DNA of 58,556 nucleotides from VFZP01 sp043730365 (lineage in GTDB: Bacteria > Acidobacteriota > Terriglobia > Bryobacterales > Bryobacteraceae). The stretch's first letter is position 1. Every line of letters starts with the position of its first letter. The stretch is from the NCBI GenBank assembly GCA_043730365.1, contig JAYTKJ010000253.1:1-58556 (forward strand), given 5' to 3'. The notes beneath the pieces are model-generated. The model saw only the letters and a list, made by a program, of their open reading frames with translations, had not been told where the DNA came from and did not search any database. This document shows positions 42,568-50,231 of the stretch, piece by piece. The translations under genes were made by a program, and so were the position numbers.

Positions 42568-42573
42568 GAGCAG

Positions 42574-43485
42574 GTGAACCTGGACCATCTCCAGCTCTTT
42601 CGTGACATTGCGCAAACCCGGAGCATCAGCCGGGCGGCCGCGCTCAATGCCGTCAGCCAGTCGGCCGCCAGTCAGCACTTGCAGGAATTGGAGCGCCAGT
42701 TGGATATTCAACTGGTAGATCGTAGCATTCGTCCACTGCAACTCACAACGGCCGGTCGGCACTATCAGGATTTTTGCCGTGAAGTGCTCAGGCTCCGGCA
42801 GCAATTCGACGTCGAAATGGAGGGGCTCAAGGGGCAAGTGGAAGGCCTTTGCCGCGTCGCCTCGATCTACTCGGTGGGCTTTTCGGAGATGTCCGGACTC
42901 GAAGTGCAATTTGCCGCGCGCTTTCCCGATGCGGAGCTCAAGGTGGAATACCTGCGGCCGGAAAAAGTCTATGAAGCGGTGATGAATGACCGCGCCGATC
43001 TGGGCCTGGTGAGCTATCCCGAACCCACCAAGGACATCAAGGCGACGCCGTGGCGTGAGGAGACGATGGTGGTGGCGTTGACGCCTTCCCATCCGCTGGC
43101 GGCCAAATCCGTGATTCGCCCGGCCGACCTGCAAAATCAGGACTTCGTCGGGTTTGACGACGAGCTTCCGGTCAGCAAAGAAGTGAAGCGGTTCTTGCGC
43201 GACGCCGGAGTTGAGGTTCGCCTGGTGCTGCACTTTGACAACATCCAAAGCATGAAAGAAGCTGTAGCGATGGGGAGCGGCTTGAGCATTCTCCCCGAGC
43301 CGATTCTGCGGCGCGACATCGAGCAGGGCCAGTTGCTCGCCATCCCGCTCGAGGCGCCGGGCTTAAAGCGGCCGCTGGGCATCCTTCAACCACGCCGCAA
43401 GAAACTCAATCGCGCTACCCAATCTTTTCTGTTCCTCCTCGTCGGCGGGCAACCGCTTTCCGACGGCGCGGCGAAGCCGGCTTAG
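42574..43485 (+). CDS. LysR-family transcriptional regulator
   Basis: 303 residues. The N-terminal winged helix (1-60; LFRDIAQTRSISRAAALNAVSQSAASQHLQELERQLDIQL) is typical of the family, and the effector domain (about 90-290) has the periplasmic-binding fold with VMNDRADLGLVSYPEP. It is transcribed divergently from gltB across a 236-bp A+T-rich gap that carries a dyad, so gltBD is the likely target, by analogy with GltC. The effector would then be a nitrogen or carbon metabolite such as 2-oxoglutarate; this is inference. Its 3' end overlaps the convergent flavodoxin gene by 4 nt. Confidence 0.93.
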   Translation: MNLDHLQLFRDIAQTRSISRAAALNAVSQSAASQHLQELERQLDIQLVDRSIRPLQLTTAGRHYQDFCREVLRLRQQFDVEMEGLKGQVEGLCRVASIYSVGFSEMSGLEVQFAARFPDAELKVEYLRPEKVYEAVMNDRADLGLVSYPEPTKDIKATPWREETMVVALTPSHPLAAKSVIRPADLQNQDFVGFDDELPVSKEVKRFLRDAGVEVRLVLHFDNIQSMKEAVAMGSGLSILPEPILRRDIEQGQLLAIPLEAPGLKRPLGILQPRRKKLNRATQSFLFLLVGGQPLSDGAAKPA

Positions 43486-44066
43486 CTCTTTGCTCCAACC
43501 AACAGTCTTGCGGCAAATTGCTGAGCGAAGGCGTCAAGGTCTGCCCAGTTCGTGAAATCATGATCGCGTGACGTGTCGGTTGGCACGCCGGATTTTCTGG
43601 CGATTCGCTTCATGATGAAACGGATGAAGAAGTTGTACTTGCTGTAGGGAAGCGCACCGGCCACCGGCTTCACCCAGCTCGGATGCCAGCCTGTCTCAGC
43701 ACGGAATTTGGCGATGACGGATTCAACATCGGCAGCGAAACGGGCACGCTCAGCCGCTGGTCGCGTTGAATCTTCGGCTCCCACCTGGCTCAACGTGACC
43801 GATAGAAAGGCGTGGGGCATCGCGTCCAATTTCGCCCGGTGCCGCTTGACGAAGCTCACCATTTCCGGTTCATGCGAGCCGGCGTGGACGGAGGCGGCCA
43901 GGATCACCGCTGAATAGCGGTCCGGTTGCCCCATTGCATCGGCGGCATTTTTCAGGTTCTGGATTTCCACCTCGAGGCCGGAAGCTCGTAGGCCCGCCAC
44001 TACCCGCTGGGCGATCCGTTCCGTTTGCCCTTCGCGAGTTGCGTAAAAGACAGCAATGGGTTGCAT
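43482..44066 (-). CDS. Flavodoxin-domain protein, HemG-like
   Basis: 194 residues. The FMN-binding loop is FYATREGQTERIAQRV (about 6-21), and the sequence continues with VILAASVHAGSHEPEMVSFVKRH and FLSVTLSQVGAEDS, as in menaquinone-dependent protoporphyrinogen IX dehydrogenase (HemG), which oxidises protoporphyrinogen in haem synthesis. A segment FIRFIMKRIARKSG near the C-terminus is also HemG-like. No other haem genes are adjacent, so a general flavodoxin role is possible. ATG 44066 follows AAGGAG by about 7 nt and is preferred to GTG 44081. The tRNA-Arg gene lies 65 bp upstream. Confidence 0.82.
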   Translation of the reverse strand: MQPIAVFYATREGQTERIAQRVVAGLRASGLEVEIQNLKNAADAMGQPDRYSAVILAASVHAGSHEPEMVSFVKRHRAKLDAMPHAFLSVTLSQVGAEDSTRPAAERARFAADVESVIAKFRAETGWHPSWVKPVAGALPYSKYNFFIRFIMKRIARKSGVPTDTSRDHDFTNWADLDAFAQQFAARLLVGAKS

Positions 44067-44131
44067 GGCTTTCTCCTTCACTGGCCATAGTGCAAGCGAA
44101 GGTCCATAGTCCCGCTGCGTCGAACCGCATG

Positions 44132-44209
44132 TGGTAGGGGCGGCAGGACTCGAACCTGCGACCCTCTGCTTAGAAGGCAGATGCTCTATCCGGGCTGAGC
44201 TACGCCCCC
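44132..44209 (-). tRNA. tRNA-Arg (anticodon TCT)
   Basis: A complete cloverleaf can be drawn: acceptor GGGGGCG/CGCCCCT, D-arm GCTC/GAGC, anticodon stem TCTGC/GCAGA with loop CTTCTAA (anticodon TCT), and T-arm GCAGG-TTCGAGT-CCTGC. The 3' CCA is encoded. It reads AGA codons. Two decapitated gene remnants begin about 55 bp away, on the 5' side of the tRNA. Confidence 0.95.
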
Positions 44210-44265
44210 ACGTTTTGGAAGCTCACAGCATCCATCATATCAACATGGTGTTTTGACGGGCGTGG

Positions 44266-44385
44266 CTACAGCTTGAATTCAATATCCAGGTTGGCCGTTG
44301 AGCAAAGTGGGCCTGTACTTGAATTGCCTGAGCGCCTGTTGTGCGGCCTCGACCAGCAGGGGATGGCCGGAGATGACGAGACGAT
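44266..44385 (-). pseudogene. Remnant of a TonB-family C-terminal domain
   Basis: On the minus strand the segment ANRLVISGHPLLVEAAQQ followed by ALRQFKYRPTLLNGQP is a near-ideal end of an acidobacterial energy-transducer TonB (the usual text is SGHPLLVEAAQQ...YRPTLLNG). The frame then breaks: it stops at PGY in one frame, while the next frame gives NLDIEFKL and a TAG at 44266-44268, the usual TonB ending. Everything upstream of about 44385, which should encode the signal anchor and Pro-rich linker, is missing. It overlaps the start of the Gfo/Idh/MocA remnant on the other strand. Confidence 0.7.
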
Positions 44386-45325
44386 TCGCGTCGCCGCTGA
44401 AATCATCTGGTCCGGCGAGATCGGAGATGTGACCGAGTGCATGGATTGGAATCTGTGGCTCGGTGGCGCCGGGATGCGGCCCTACGCGGCCGAATACACG
44501 CCCTATAACTGGCGGGGTTTTTTCGATTTCGGCACCGGGCAGATCGGCAACTGGGGAATCCACACCATGGGGCCGGTGAATCTGGCGCTGCAGTTGGGCG
44601 CTCCGTTGAGCGTGGAACTGGTGAGGCAGGAAAGGTCGAGCAAGTTTAGTTTCTCCGAGCGCTGCGTGATCCGGTTTGAGTTTCCCGCTCGTGGGGCGAT
44701 GCCGCCGGTGACCGTGTACTGGCACGACTCGGCGCGGCCAGGCGAGCCGGAGGCGTATCAGGTGCCGGGGATGGCGGGGGAAACGACTCTTCCGGGGGCG
44801 AATAATCTGGTTGATAAGGGACGCGGTACGTGCGCGGCCGCCGGACCGGGGGGCGGAGCAGGGAAGAAGGGCGGCGCCGGCATGGTCCGGCAAGGCGCCG
44901 GTGGTCCGGACGTGCCCGTGTATGGTGATCGAAGATTCGGCATGTCGGCGCAGCCCGGTGTGTTGAGCGGAAACGGCGCGGTGTTTGTGGGCAAGAAGGG
45001 CATGATGTCGACGATGGACCGGGGCGAAGGCGTGCAATTGCTGCCGGCGTCGCGTTGGAATGACTATTCGTTGCCGCAGCCGTTGATGCTGCGCTCGCCA
45101 GGGCACATGCGGGACTGGGTGCGGGCGTGCAAGGGCGGGGAACAATCGGTTTCAGATTTCCGGATTGCCGGGCCGTACACCGAGTGGATGCTGCTGGGCG
45201 TGATCGCCACGCGCGTGCCGGGCAAACTGCTTTGGGATAGTAAAATGCTGCGCTTTACCAACTGCGCCGAAGCCAACAAGTACGTGCGGCCCGTATTCAG
45301 GCCGGGCTGGGAACTGAAGCTGTGA
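44380..45325 (+). pseudogene. 5'-truncated Gfo/Idh/MocA-family oxidoreductase
   Basis: The reading frame is open from 44273, but recognisable homology begins only near EIIWSGEIGDVTEC. It continues with YTPYNWRGFFDFGTGQIGNW and HTMGPVNLALQLGAP, the C-terminal dimerisation domain of Gfo/Idh/MocA dehydrogenases, through SPGHMRDWVRACKGGEQSVSDF to the end. The N-terminal NAD(P)-binding Rossmann domain and the Tat-type leader (roughly 180-200 residues) are gone. The remaining part could not bind cofactor, so a decayed gene is most likely. It is convergent with the TrmB-like regulator, 7 nt apart. Confidence 0.75.
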
Positions 45326-45332
45326 GAGCGCG

Positions 45333-46151
45333 TTACAGATTTTGGGCACGGCCCCAGTAGTCTTCAAACAGGCCTTGCATGGCTTCCGACATGCCTGGAT
45401 GATCAAACGTGACGGCTGTCCAGGTGGGCTTGGTGACCAACGGATCGAGCAGAGCAATCATGCCCTGACGCCCGTCAAACAATGCCAGCTTCATTGGCAG
45501 GTGAGCGGTGCCGCGCACCTCGACGCCGGCCGACTGATAGTCGGCTAAGCGCTGGCGAGCGTCGTCGTCCAAGCTGGACGCTTCGAGCAGAATTCGGCAG
45601 ACTACGCCTCGGCGGCGGGCTTCTTTGACGAGTTTTTCATCCAACGGGTCAACGGCATAGGGTGGCCGAGAAAATTCCAGATAGGCGTTGGCGCAGGAGG
45701 AGATCATGCGGCGATACTGTGCGGCCGTTTGCCCGGGATCGGAGACGATACGCAGATAGTCAAGCGTGCCGCGGCCGTCTTGCCCTTCGCGATGGGCACG
45801 AACCAGATCATCCACCAACTCGCTGGCGGCCTTGCTTTGCTGCGCTAGTTCGATCTGCAACTGATCTTGACGGCCGGCGATATAGTTGGCGATTGCCAGT
45901 TCCGGCTCAATCGCCGAAAACAGCTTCGTTTTTTCCTGCACGACTCCGGCGAAACCCTTTTCAGTCAGGCTGTCGAGGACTTCATAGATTTTCTGGCGCG
46001 GCACGCCTGCCCGCGCCGCCAGTTCCAACGCCTTGAATTTGGGATGCCCGATCAGCACGAGATAAGCGCGGGACTCGTACGCGTTGAGGCCGATCTGTTG
46101 CAGGCGGCGCCAGAAACGCTCGTAGTCCAAGCTGGGTAGATCGTTAGTCAT
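45333..46151 (-). CDS. TrmB-family transcriptional regulator
   Basis: 272 residues. The N-terminal winged helix is TrmB-like (QIGLNAYESRAYLVLIGHPKFKALELAARAGVPRQKIYEVLDSLTEKGF, about 18-66), followed by a coiled region (about 85-115) and a PLD-like C-terminal domain (ANAYLEFSRPPYAVDPLDEKLVKEARRRGVVCRILLEA). TrmB proteins sense sugars and control transport and catabolic genes, best known in Archaea but also found in Bacteria. It faces the truncated Gfo/Idh/MocA gene and diverges from the FAD oxidoreductase at 46217 across 65 bp. Whether it controls either is unknown. Confidence 0.88.
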   Translation of the reverse strand: MTNDLPSLDYERFWRRLQQIGLNAYESRAYLVLIGHPKFKALELAARAGVPRQKIYEVLDSLTEKGFAGVVQEKTKLFSAIEPELAIANYIAGRQDQLQIELAQQSKAASELVDDLVRAHREGQDGRGTLDYLRIVSDPGQTAAQYRRMISSCANAYLEFSRPPYAVDPLDEKLVKEARRRGVVCRILLEASSLDDDARQRLADYQSAGVEVRGTAHLPMKLALFDGRQGMIALLDPLVTKPTWTAVTFDHPGMSEAMQGLFEDYWGRAQNL

Positions 46152-46204
46152 CTCTGAAGTTGAGTACTACATCACACGGGTATGGTGGAATGCAAGCGGC
46201 ATGC

Positions 46205-46210
46205 TAACGT
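46205..46210 (+). promoter_or_regulatory. Start-proximal -10-like hexamer (TAACGT) before a TTG start
   Basis: TAACGT ends 6 nt before TTG 46217. The ATG at 46201 opens a frame of only eight codons. The spacing equals that of the GTG-start genes at 27494, 36226 and 42574 and supports TTG as a leaderless start. Confidence 0.35.
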
Positions 46211-46216
46211 CGAGGC

Positions 46217-47728
46217 TTGACGCGTAGGCAGCTTAGTGCGGGATTGGTAGGGCTCTCGTTGAAAGCCGAGCGCCGGATTGCGGGAGGATTTGCCGACGGG
46301 TCGCACCTGGCCGGGCATCGCCTGCGAGATCGAGCTGGGCTCGAAACACCCCGCGCACACGTGCGCGTTCCTGTGGCGATCGTCGGCGGAGGCATCGCTG
46401 GATTGAGCGCGGCGTGGTGGTTGGACCGCCGCGGCATGCCAGACTATGTCGTGCTCGAAATGGAGCGGCAGGCCGGCGGGAATTCGCGGTGGGGTGAAGG
46501 CGAGGCTGGCGCGTATCCCTGGGCCGCACACTACATTCCGGTGCCCGGCGCGGGAGCCACGCTCGTCCGCGATTTGCTCCAGGAGTTTGGGGTACTGCGC
46601 GACGGCGTGTGGGAGGAACGGCATCTTTGCCACTCGCCACAGGAGCGGTTGTTTATCCATGGGCGATGGCAGGACGGACTGGAGCCGGAATTGGGTTCGG
46701 AGCGAGAAGATCATCAGCAGTACCGGCGTTTCCAGCAGCGGGTGGACGAGCTTGCCGCCAGCGGCGAGTTTCGCATTCCGCTCGAAACCGGCGCGTGCCG
46801 GCGCGCAGACCTTGACGCGCAGAGTTTCACCGCATGGCTGCAGCGCGAGGGTTTCAACTCGGCCCCTCTCAACTGGTATGCCGACTATGCCTGCCGGGAT
46901 GACTATGGCGGGTCGGCTTCGGCGGTCTCGGCTTGGGCCGGCCTGCACTACTTCGCCGCGCGCCGCGAGACCAACGAGAAGGGGCCGCTGACGTGGCCGG
47001 AGGGTAACGGTTGGGTGGCGCGCCGCCTGATGGAGCGCGTGGGCGAGCGACGGCTCAAGACGGGAACAATGGTGTCGCGCATCGAGCGGTTCGGGCACGG
47101 TTGGCGCGTACAAGCCGGCAATACCGTTTACGAGGCTGACGCGGTGATCTTTGCCGCTCCAATCTATCTACTGCCATATTTGACTGACAAGCTTCCGCCG
47201 CGGCCACCCGTGGTCTATTCTCCGTGGCTCACCGCCAATCTGACGTTGGATAGATGGCCGGTGGAGCGAGGGTTGCCGGTTGCCTGGGACAACGTGATCT
47301 ACAAGTCGCCGGGTCTTGGGTATGTGGTTTCTACGCACCAGTCCTTGCGGAGCCGGGTCGAGCGCACGGTGTGGACTTACTACTGGCCGTTGAGTGGAAC
47401 TGAGCCGGCGCAGGCGCGGCGCTTGTTGCTCGAGCGCGATTGGCACGGTTGGAAGGAAGCAGTACTTTCCGATCTGGAACAAGCGCACCCTGACCTGCGC
47501 AGTTGTGTGAGCCGCATCGACATCATGCGCTTCGGGCATGCGATGGCGCGGCCGGTTCCGGGCTTCCTGCAGCGGCGGGGGAAAGCGGAGGTAGCCGCCG
47601 GCTTCCTGCTGGCCAATTCCGATTTGAGCGGGATCTCGATTTTCGAGGAAGCGCAATACCGAGGAGTGGAAGCGGCGCGGACGGTGCTGGCTCGGCTGGG
47701 TGGAAGAGTATCTCGCCCCACCAAATAG
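46217..47728 (+). CDS. FAD/NAD(P)-binding amine-oxidase-like protein
   Basis: 503 residues from TTG 46217. The first residues, TRRQLSAGLVGLSL, look like a twin-arginine signal, so export is likely. The FAD-binding motif VAIVGGGIAGLSAAWWL is at about 53-69, followed by the flavin-contact segment MERQAGGNSRWGEGEAGAYPWAAHYIPVPG. The C-terminal FAD-binding segment is near FLLANSDLSGISIFEEAQ. Amine oxidase, phytoene-desaturase-like and protoporphyrinogen-oxidase-like enzymes share this pattern; the substrate cannot be inferred. Homology starts well inside the frame, so the exact N-terminus rests on the Tat-like signal and the promoter spacing. It is convergent with lexA, 2 nt apart. Confidence 0.82.
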   Translation: MTRRQLSAGLVGLSLKAERRIAGGFADGSHLAGHRLRDRAGLETPRAHVRVPVAIVGGGIAGLSAAWWLDRRGMPDYVVLEMERQAGGNSRWGEGEAGAYPWAAHYIPVPGAGATLVRDLLQEFGVLRDGVWEERHLCHSPQERLFIHGRWQDGLEPELGSEREDHQQYRRFQQRVDELAASGEFRIPLETGACRRADLDAQSFTAWLQREGFNSAPLNWYADYACRDDYGGSASAVSAWAGLHYFAARRETNEKGPLTWPEGNGWVARRLMERVGERRLKTGTMVSRIERFGHGWRVQAGNTVYEADAVIFAAPIYLLPYLTDKLPPRPPVVYSPWLTANLTLDRWPVERGLPVAWDNVIYKSPGLGYVVSTHQSLRSRVERTVWTYYWPLSGTEPAQARRLLLERDWHGWKEAVLSDLEQAHPDLRSCVSRIDIMRFGHAMARPVPGFLQRRGKAEVAAGFLLANSDLSGISIFEEAQYRGVEAARTVLARLGGRVSRPTK

Positions 47729-47730
47729 AG

Positions 47731-48360
47731 TCAGCGATACTTGCGAAGTACGGCCAGCAGCTTACCTTGCACCTGAATATCAGAGGCCGCCACGCGAATC
47801 GGCTCCATCGTGCGATTGGCCGGCTGCAGCCGAACGCTGCCATCGGTTTCGCGATAGAACCGCTTTAGAGTGCTTTCCGAACCTCGGACCAACGCGACGA
47901 CGACGTCTCCATTGCGGACGCTGTCCGTCCGTTCAATCAGGACGAAGTCACCATCACATATATGGTCTTCGATCATTGACTCGCCGCTTACCTGCAGGGC
48001 GTAGGTGCCCTCGGCTCCCGTGAAATCGCCGAAGTTCACTACTTCCCGATTCGTGTAGGCCTCGACCGGCTGGCCAGCGGCAATCCGGCCTTCGAGCGGG
48101 ATTTCCAGACTGATACGGGGGGAACGGGAGCTCTTGGTTTCGTCGAAATAACGCGCCCCGATCTCCAGTGACCGGCTGTGGTTTTCCGTCCGGTTCAGGT
48201 ACCCTTTGGCTGCCAGCGCGGCGATATGCTTGTGAACCGTTGCCAACGAGGCCAGTTCCAGGCCCTTGGCGATTTCGTCATAACTCGGGCAGTAGCCGTT
48301 TTCGCCGACGAAGCCGGAGATAAAGTCCAGCAGTTCTTTTTGACGGGGCGTCAATGCCAT
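47731..48360 (-). CDS. lexA: LexA SOS repressor
   Basis: 209 residues. The winged helix (about 1-65; MALTPRQKELLDFISGFV and CPSYDEIAKGLELASLATVHKHIAALAAKGYL) leads to the S24 autoprotease domain. The self-cleavage Ala95-Gly96 bond is in GRIAAGQ, and the catalytic dyad is Ser128 (SGESMIED) and Lys166 (STLKRFY). RecA-stimulated cleavage relieves repression of DNA-damage genes. ATG 48360 lies 5 nt after an AAAGAT -10 with TTGACT 17 nt upstream, so the leader is at most a few nucleotides. Confidence 0.97.
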   Translation of the reverse strand: MALTPRQKELLDFISGFVGENGYCPSYDEIAKGLELASLATVHKHIAALAAKGYLNRTENHSRSLEIGARYFDETKSSRSPRISLEIPLEGRIAAGQPVEAYTNREVVNFGDFTGAEGTYALQVSGESMIEDHICDGDFVLIERTDSVRNGDVVVALVRGSESTLKRFYRETDGSVRLQPANRTMEPIRVAASDIQVQGKLLAVLRKYR

Positions 48361-48365
48361 ACCTC

Positions 48366-48394
48366 ATCTTTGGCGAATAAAAAGAGAAAGTCAA
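48366..48394 (-). promoter_or_regulatory. lexA promoter with direct TTCGC repeats
   Basis: TTGACT (48394-48389), 17-nt spacer and AAAGAT (48371-48366), 5 nt before the lexA ATG. Two direct TTCGC elements, one just upstream of the -35 and one just before the -10, could be autoregulatory half-sites. No standard E. coli or Bacillus SOS box is visible. Confidence 0.45.
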
Positions 48395-48520
48395 GCGAAA
48401 TATTTCCCGGGCACCACGCGGCCTGGCAGGTAGCGCTTCACCCGGTCTCATCGCAAGCTTCACTGTATCGTATTGATTACAAGGGAAAACTATCGGCAAC
48501 TGTCACAAAAGCGTGGGCGG

Positions 48521-48600
48521 TCGCATCCTCATTAACGAGCCCCCAGAGCGGCACGGTTGCGAAGCCAAGCCGCCTGGATAGCTCTTGCGCGTCAGCACAG
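48521..48600 (+). promoter_or_regulatory. Possible structured leader upstream of the cytochrome gene
   Basis: AGAGCGGC and the later GCCGC...GCTCT can pair into a nested stem around a GCGAAGCCA loop segment, followed by GGATAGC. These short blocks resemble parts of GEMM (cyclic-dinucleotide) riboswitches, which often precede multihaem cytochrome genes, but the match is incomplete. Confidence 0.25.
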
Positions 48601-48631
48601 CAAAACAAGAAAGCAAACAGCGGAGGAGTTC

Positions 48632-48877
48632 ATGCTTCGGCGCAAGTCAGTACTCGCTTTTCTTCTCGTCTCCATTCTGGCGAAGGCGGACGGCAAAACC
48701 AAAGGTAAGCCAGCGCCCGTTCCAGCTCCGGCTTCGCCGAGCTCACGCTGGACGCTGGTGGGCTGGAATGACCTCGGCATGCATTGCATGGACGGGAAAG
48801 ACTATTCAATCTACTCGATTTCTGGCGAATGGAGGATTTCCGCAACCTGCCGTCTGCCGCGACGGCGCAAGCCGTGA
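48632..48877 (+). pseudogene. 5' fragment of a nonahaem cytochrome gene
   Basis: ATG 48632 has an excellent ribosome-binding site (GGAGGAG) and starts a signal peptide (MLRRKSVLAFLLVSILAKA). The mature part reads SSRWTLVGWNDLGMHCMDGKDYSIYSI and is then lost: after about 48820 the frame encodes unrelated residues and stops at 48877. GWNDLGMHCMD followed by an YSI-LPPYN-type continuation is the usual start of acidobacterial multihaem cytochromes. The rest of the gene resumes at about 51250. About 40 residues between the halves are absent, and the segment 48821-51250 is inserted in their place. Confidence 0.75.
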
Positions 48878-48981
48878 TCTAGAATATTCGAGTGGGGCTC
48901 CGCGGAAGCTCGGTTTTTTTCTGAAGGTAGGATAGCAGGGTGTATCAGGTGACGACCGCAGCCGCAACGGTGTGAGGCGGA

Positions 48982-48987
48982 TAAAAC
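48982..48987 (+). promoter_or_regulatory. Start-proximal -10-like hexamer (TAAAAC) for the glycosyltransferase
   Basis: TAAAAC ends 8 nt before ATG 48996, the same spacing as at 20740, 22786 and 25510. An AAGG also lies 2-5 nt before the ATG, too close for a normal ribosome-binding site. Confidence 0.3.
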
Positions 48988-48995
48988 GTTAAGGC

Positions 48996-50225
48996 ATGCG
49001 ATTTGTATTATCCACGATCGGAACCTTGGGAGATGTGCTCCCTTTTGTAGAAGTGGCTGTCGCGCTTCGGCACAGGGGACACGAAACCGTTCTGCTCGTC
49101 AACGCCAACTTTCAGGAGAGGGTCGAAAGAAATCGCATCGACTTCCGCCCGCTGGGAACCAGGGAAGAATATCTCCGCTTGGCGCAACACGAAGATTTAT
49201 ACCACCCTCTCCGAGGCGTGAAAGAAATTTCCCAACAATGGATTTTACCGGGCATTCGGAAGACACTGGATTACCTGGCGTCGCACCGGCGCAGTCGCGA
49301 GACCGTACTCGTCGGTTCCACCGCCGCCGTGGGATTGCGGGTCGCAAACGAGCTTTATAGCCTGCCGATGCACACGCTCGTAGTTTCTCCTTTCATGCTG
49401 CCGAGTGTACATCTCACTCCTATATCACCGGGACTGTCTATTCCTGGGTGGGTACCTCGCCCGCTGAAGAGGATCGTACAGTCACTCACTGACCGCGCTC
49501 TCGACGGACTTCTGAAGCCGGGGATAAATGCCATCCGTTTAGAAAACGGAATGGCGCCGCTCTCCTCGACGGTTCGGTCGTGGTGGACCTCGCCAGATAG
49601 TGTAGTCGGCCTATTCCCGGAATGGTTTGCTCCCGTGCAGCCGGATTGGCCCAAGGCGGTCACCCTCACTAATTTCCTCGCGCTCAAGGCTCAGTCCGAC
49701 GTACTTCCGCCGGACGTCGAGAACTTCCTGGAGCGGGAGGGCCGGCTGGTCGTGGTTACCATGGGATCGATCCTCGCCGGCAACCAAAGGATTCTCACAT
49801 CAATCGTTCAAGCCTGTCTGGACGGGAAGTTCAAAGTCTTGCTGCTCTCGTCGAACCCGTTCGTTCTCGCATCGAACCCGTCCGGGCAATTGAAGCAACT
49901 GGCGTTCGCTCCATTAGGTTCGGTGTTGCAGAGAGCAAGCCTGATCATCCACCACGCCGGGATCGGGACGGCGTCCGCAGCCATTTCGGCCGGAACTCCG
50001 CAATTGCTTGCGCCGCAAGGACATGATCAATTTGACAATGCGGCGCGTTTGGTGCGACTTGGTGTTGCCCGATCGTTGGATCCCGGACGCGTTCTCGTTC
50101 AGATCGACGAAATCCTGGCGGATCAGAAGGTGGCTTCGTCGTGCCAGCGCGTTCAACGTCTATATACGTCGTCGGTGGGCCTCGACACAGTCTGTCGTCT
50201 GCTGGAAGCAAGAGCCGGAGGATAG
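48996..50225 (+). CDS. Glycosyltransferase family 1 (UGT/MGT type)
   Basis: 409 residues, cytoplasmic. The N-terminal acceptor domain starts MRFVLSTIGTLGDVLPFVEVA, as in sterol, rhamnolipid and macrolide glycosyltransferases. The donor-binding C-terminal domain has VVVTMGSILAGNQ and the signature IIHHAGIGTASAAISAGTPQLLAPQGHDQFDNAARL, close to the HHGGxGT...PxxxDQ motif of UDP/TDP-sugar enzymes. It modifies a small lipid or secondary metabolite in most relatives. It is followed after 6 nt by a methyltransferase, so the pair form a small tailoring operon. The whole operon lies inside a broken cytochrome gene, which points to recent acquisition. Confidence 0.88.
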   Translation: MRFVLSTIGTLGDVLPFVEVAVALRHRGHETVLLVNANFQERVERNRIDFRPLGTREEYLRLAQHEDLYHPLRGVKEISQQWILPGIRKTLDYLASHRRSRETVLVGSTAAVGLRVANELYSLPMHTLVVSPFMLPSVHLTPISPGLSIPGWVPRPLKRIVQSLTDRALDGLLKPGINAIRLENGMAPLSSTVRSWWTSPDSVVGLFPEWFAPVQPDWPKAVTLTNFLALKAQSDVLPPDVENFLEREGRLVVVTMGSILAGNQRILTSIVQACLDGKFKVLLLSSNPFVLASNPSGQLKQLAFAPLGSVLQRASLIIHHAGIGTASAAISAGTPQLLAPQGHDQFDNAARLVRLGVARSLDPGRVLVQIDEILADQKVASSCQRVQRLYTSSVGLDTVCRLLEARAGG

Positions 50226-50231
50226 GTTCGG

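Noticed and set aside
42508..43248. 246-residue minus-strand frame opposite the LysR gene
   Set aside because: The plus strand is a standard LysR regulator; the reverse frame is a composition artefact.
48880..48921. TAGAAT followed after 6 nt by GTG at 48892
   Set aside because: It fits the leaderless pattern but opens only ten codons before a stop. It may be a chance match or the promoter of the glycosyltransferase operon.
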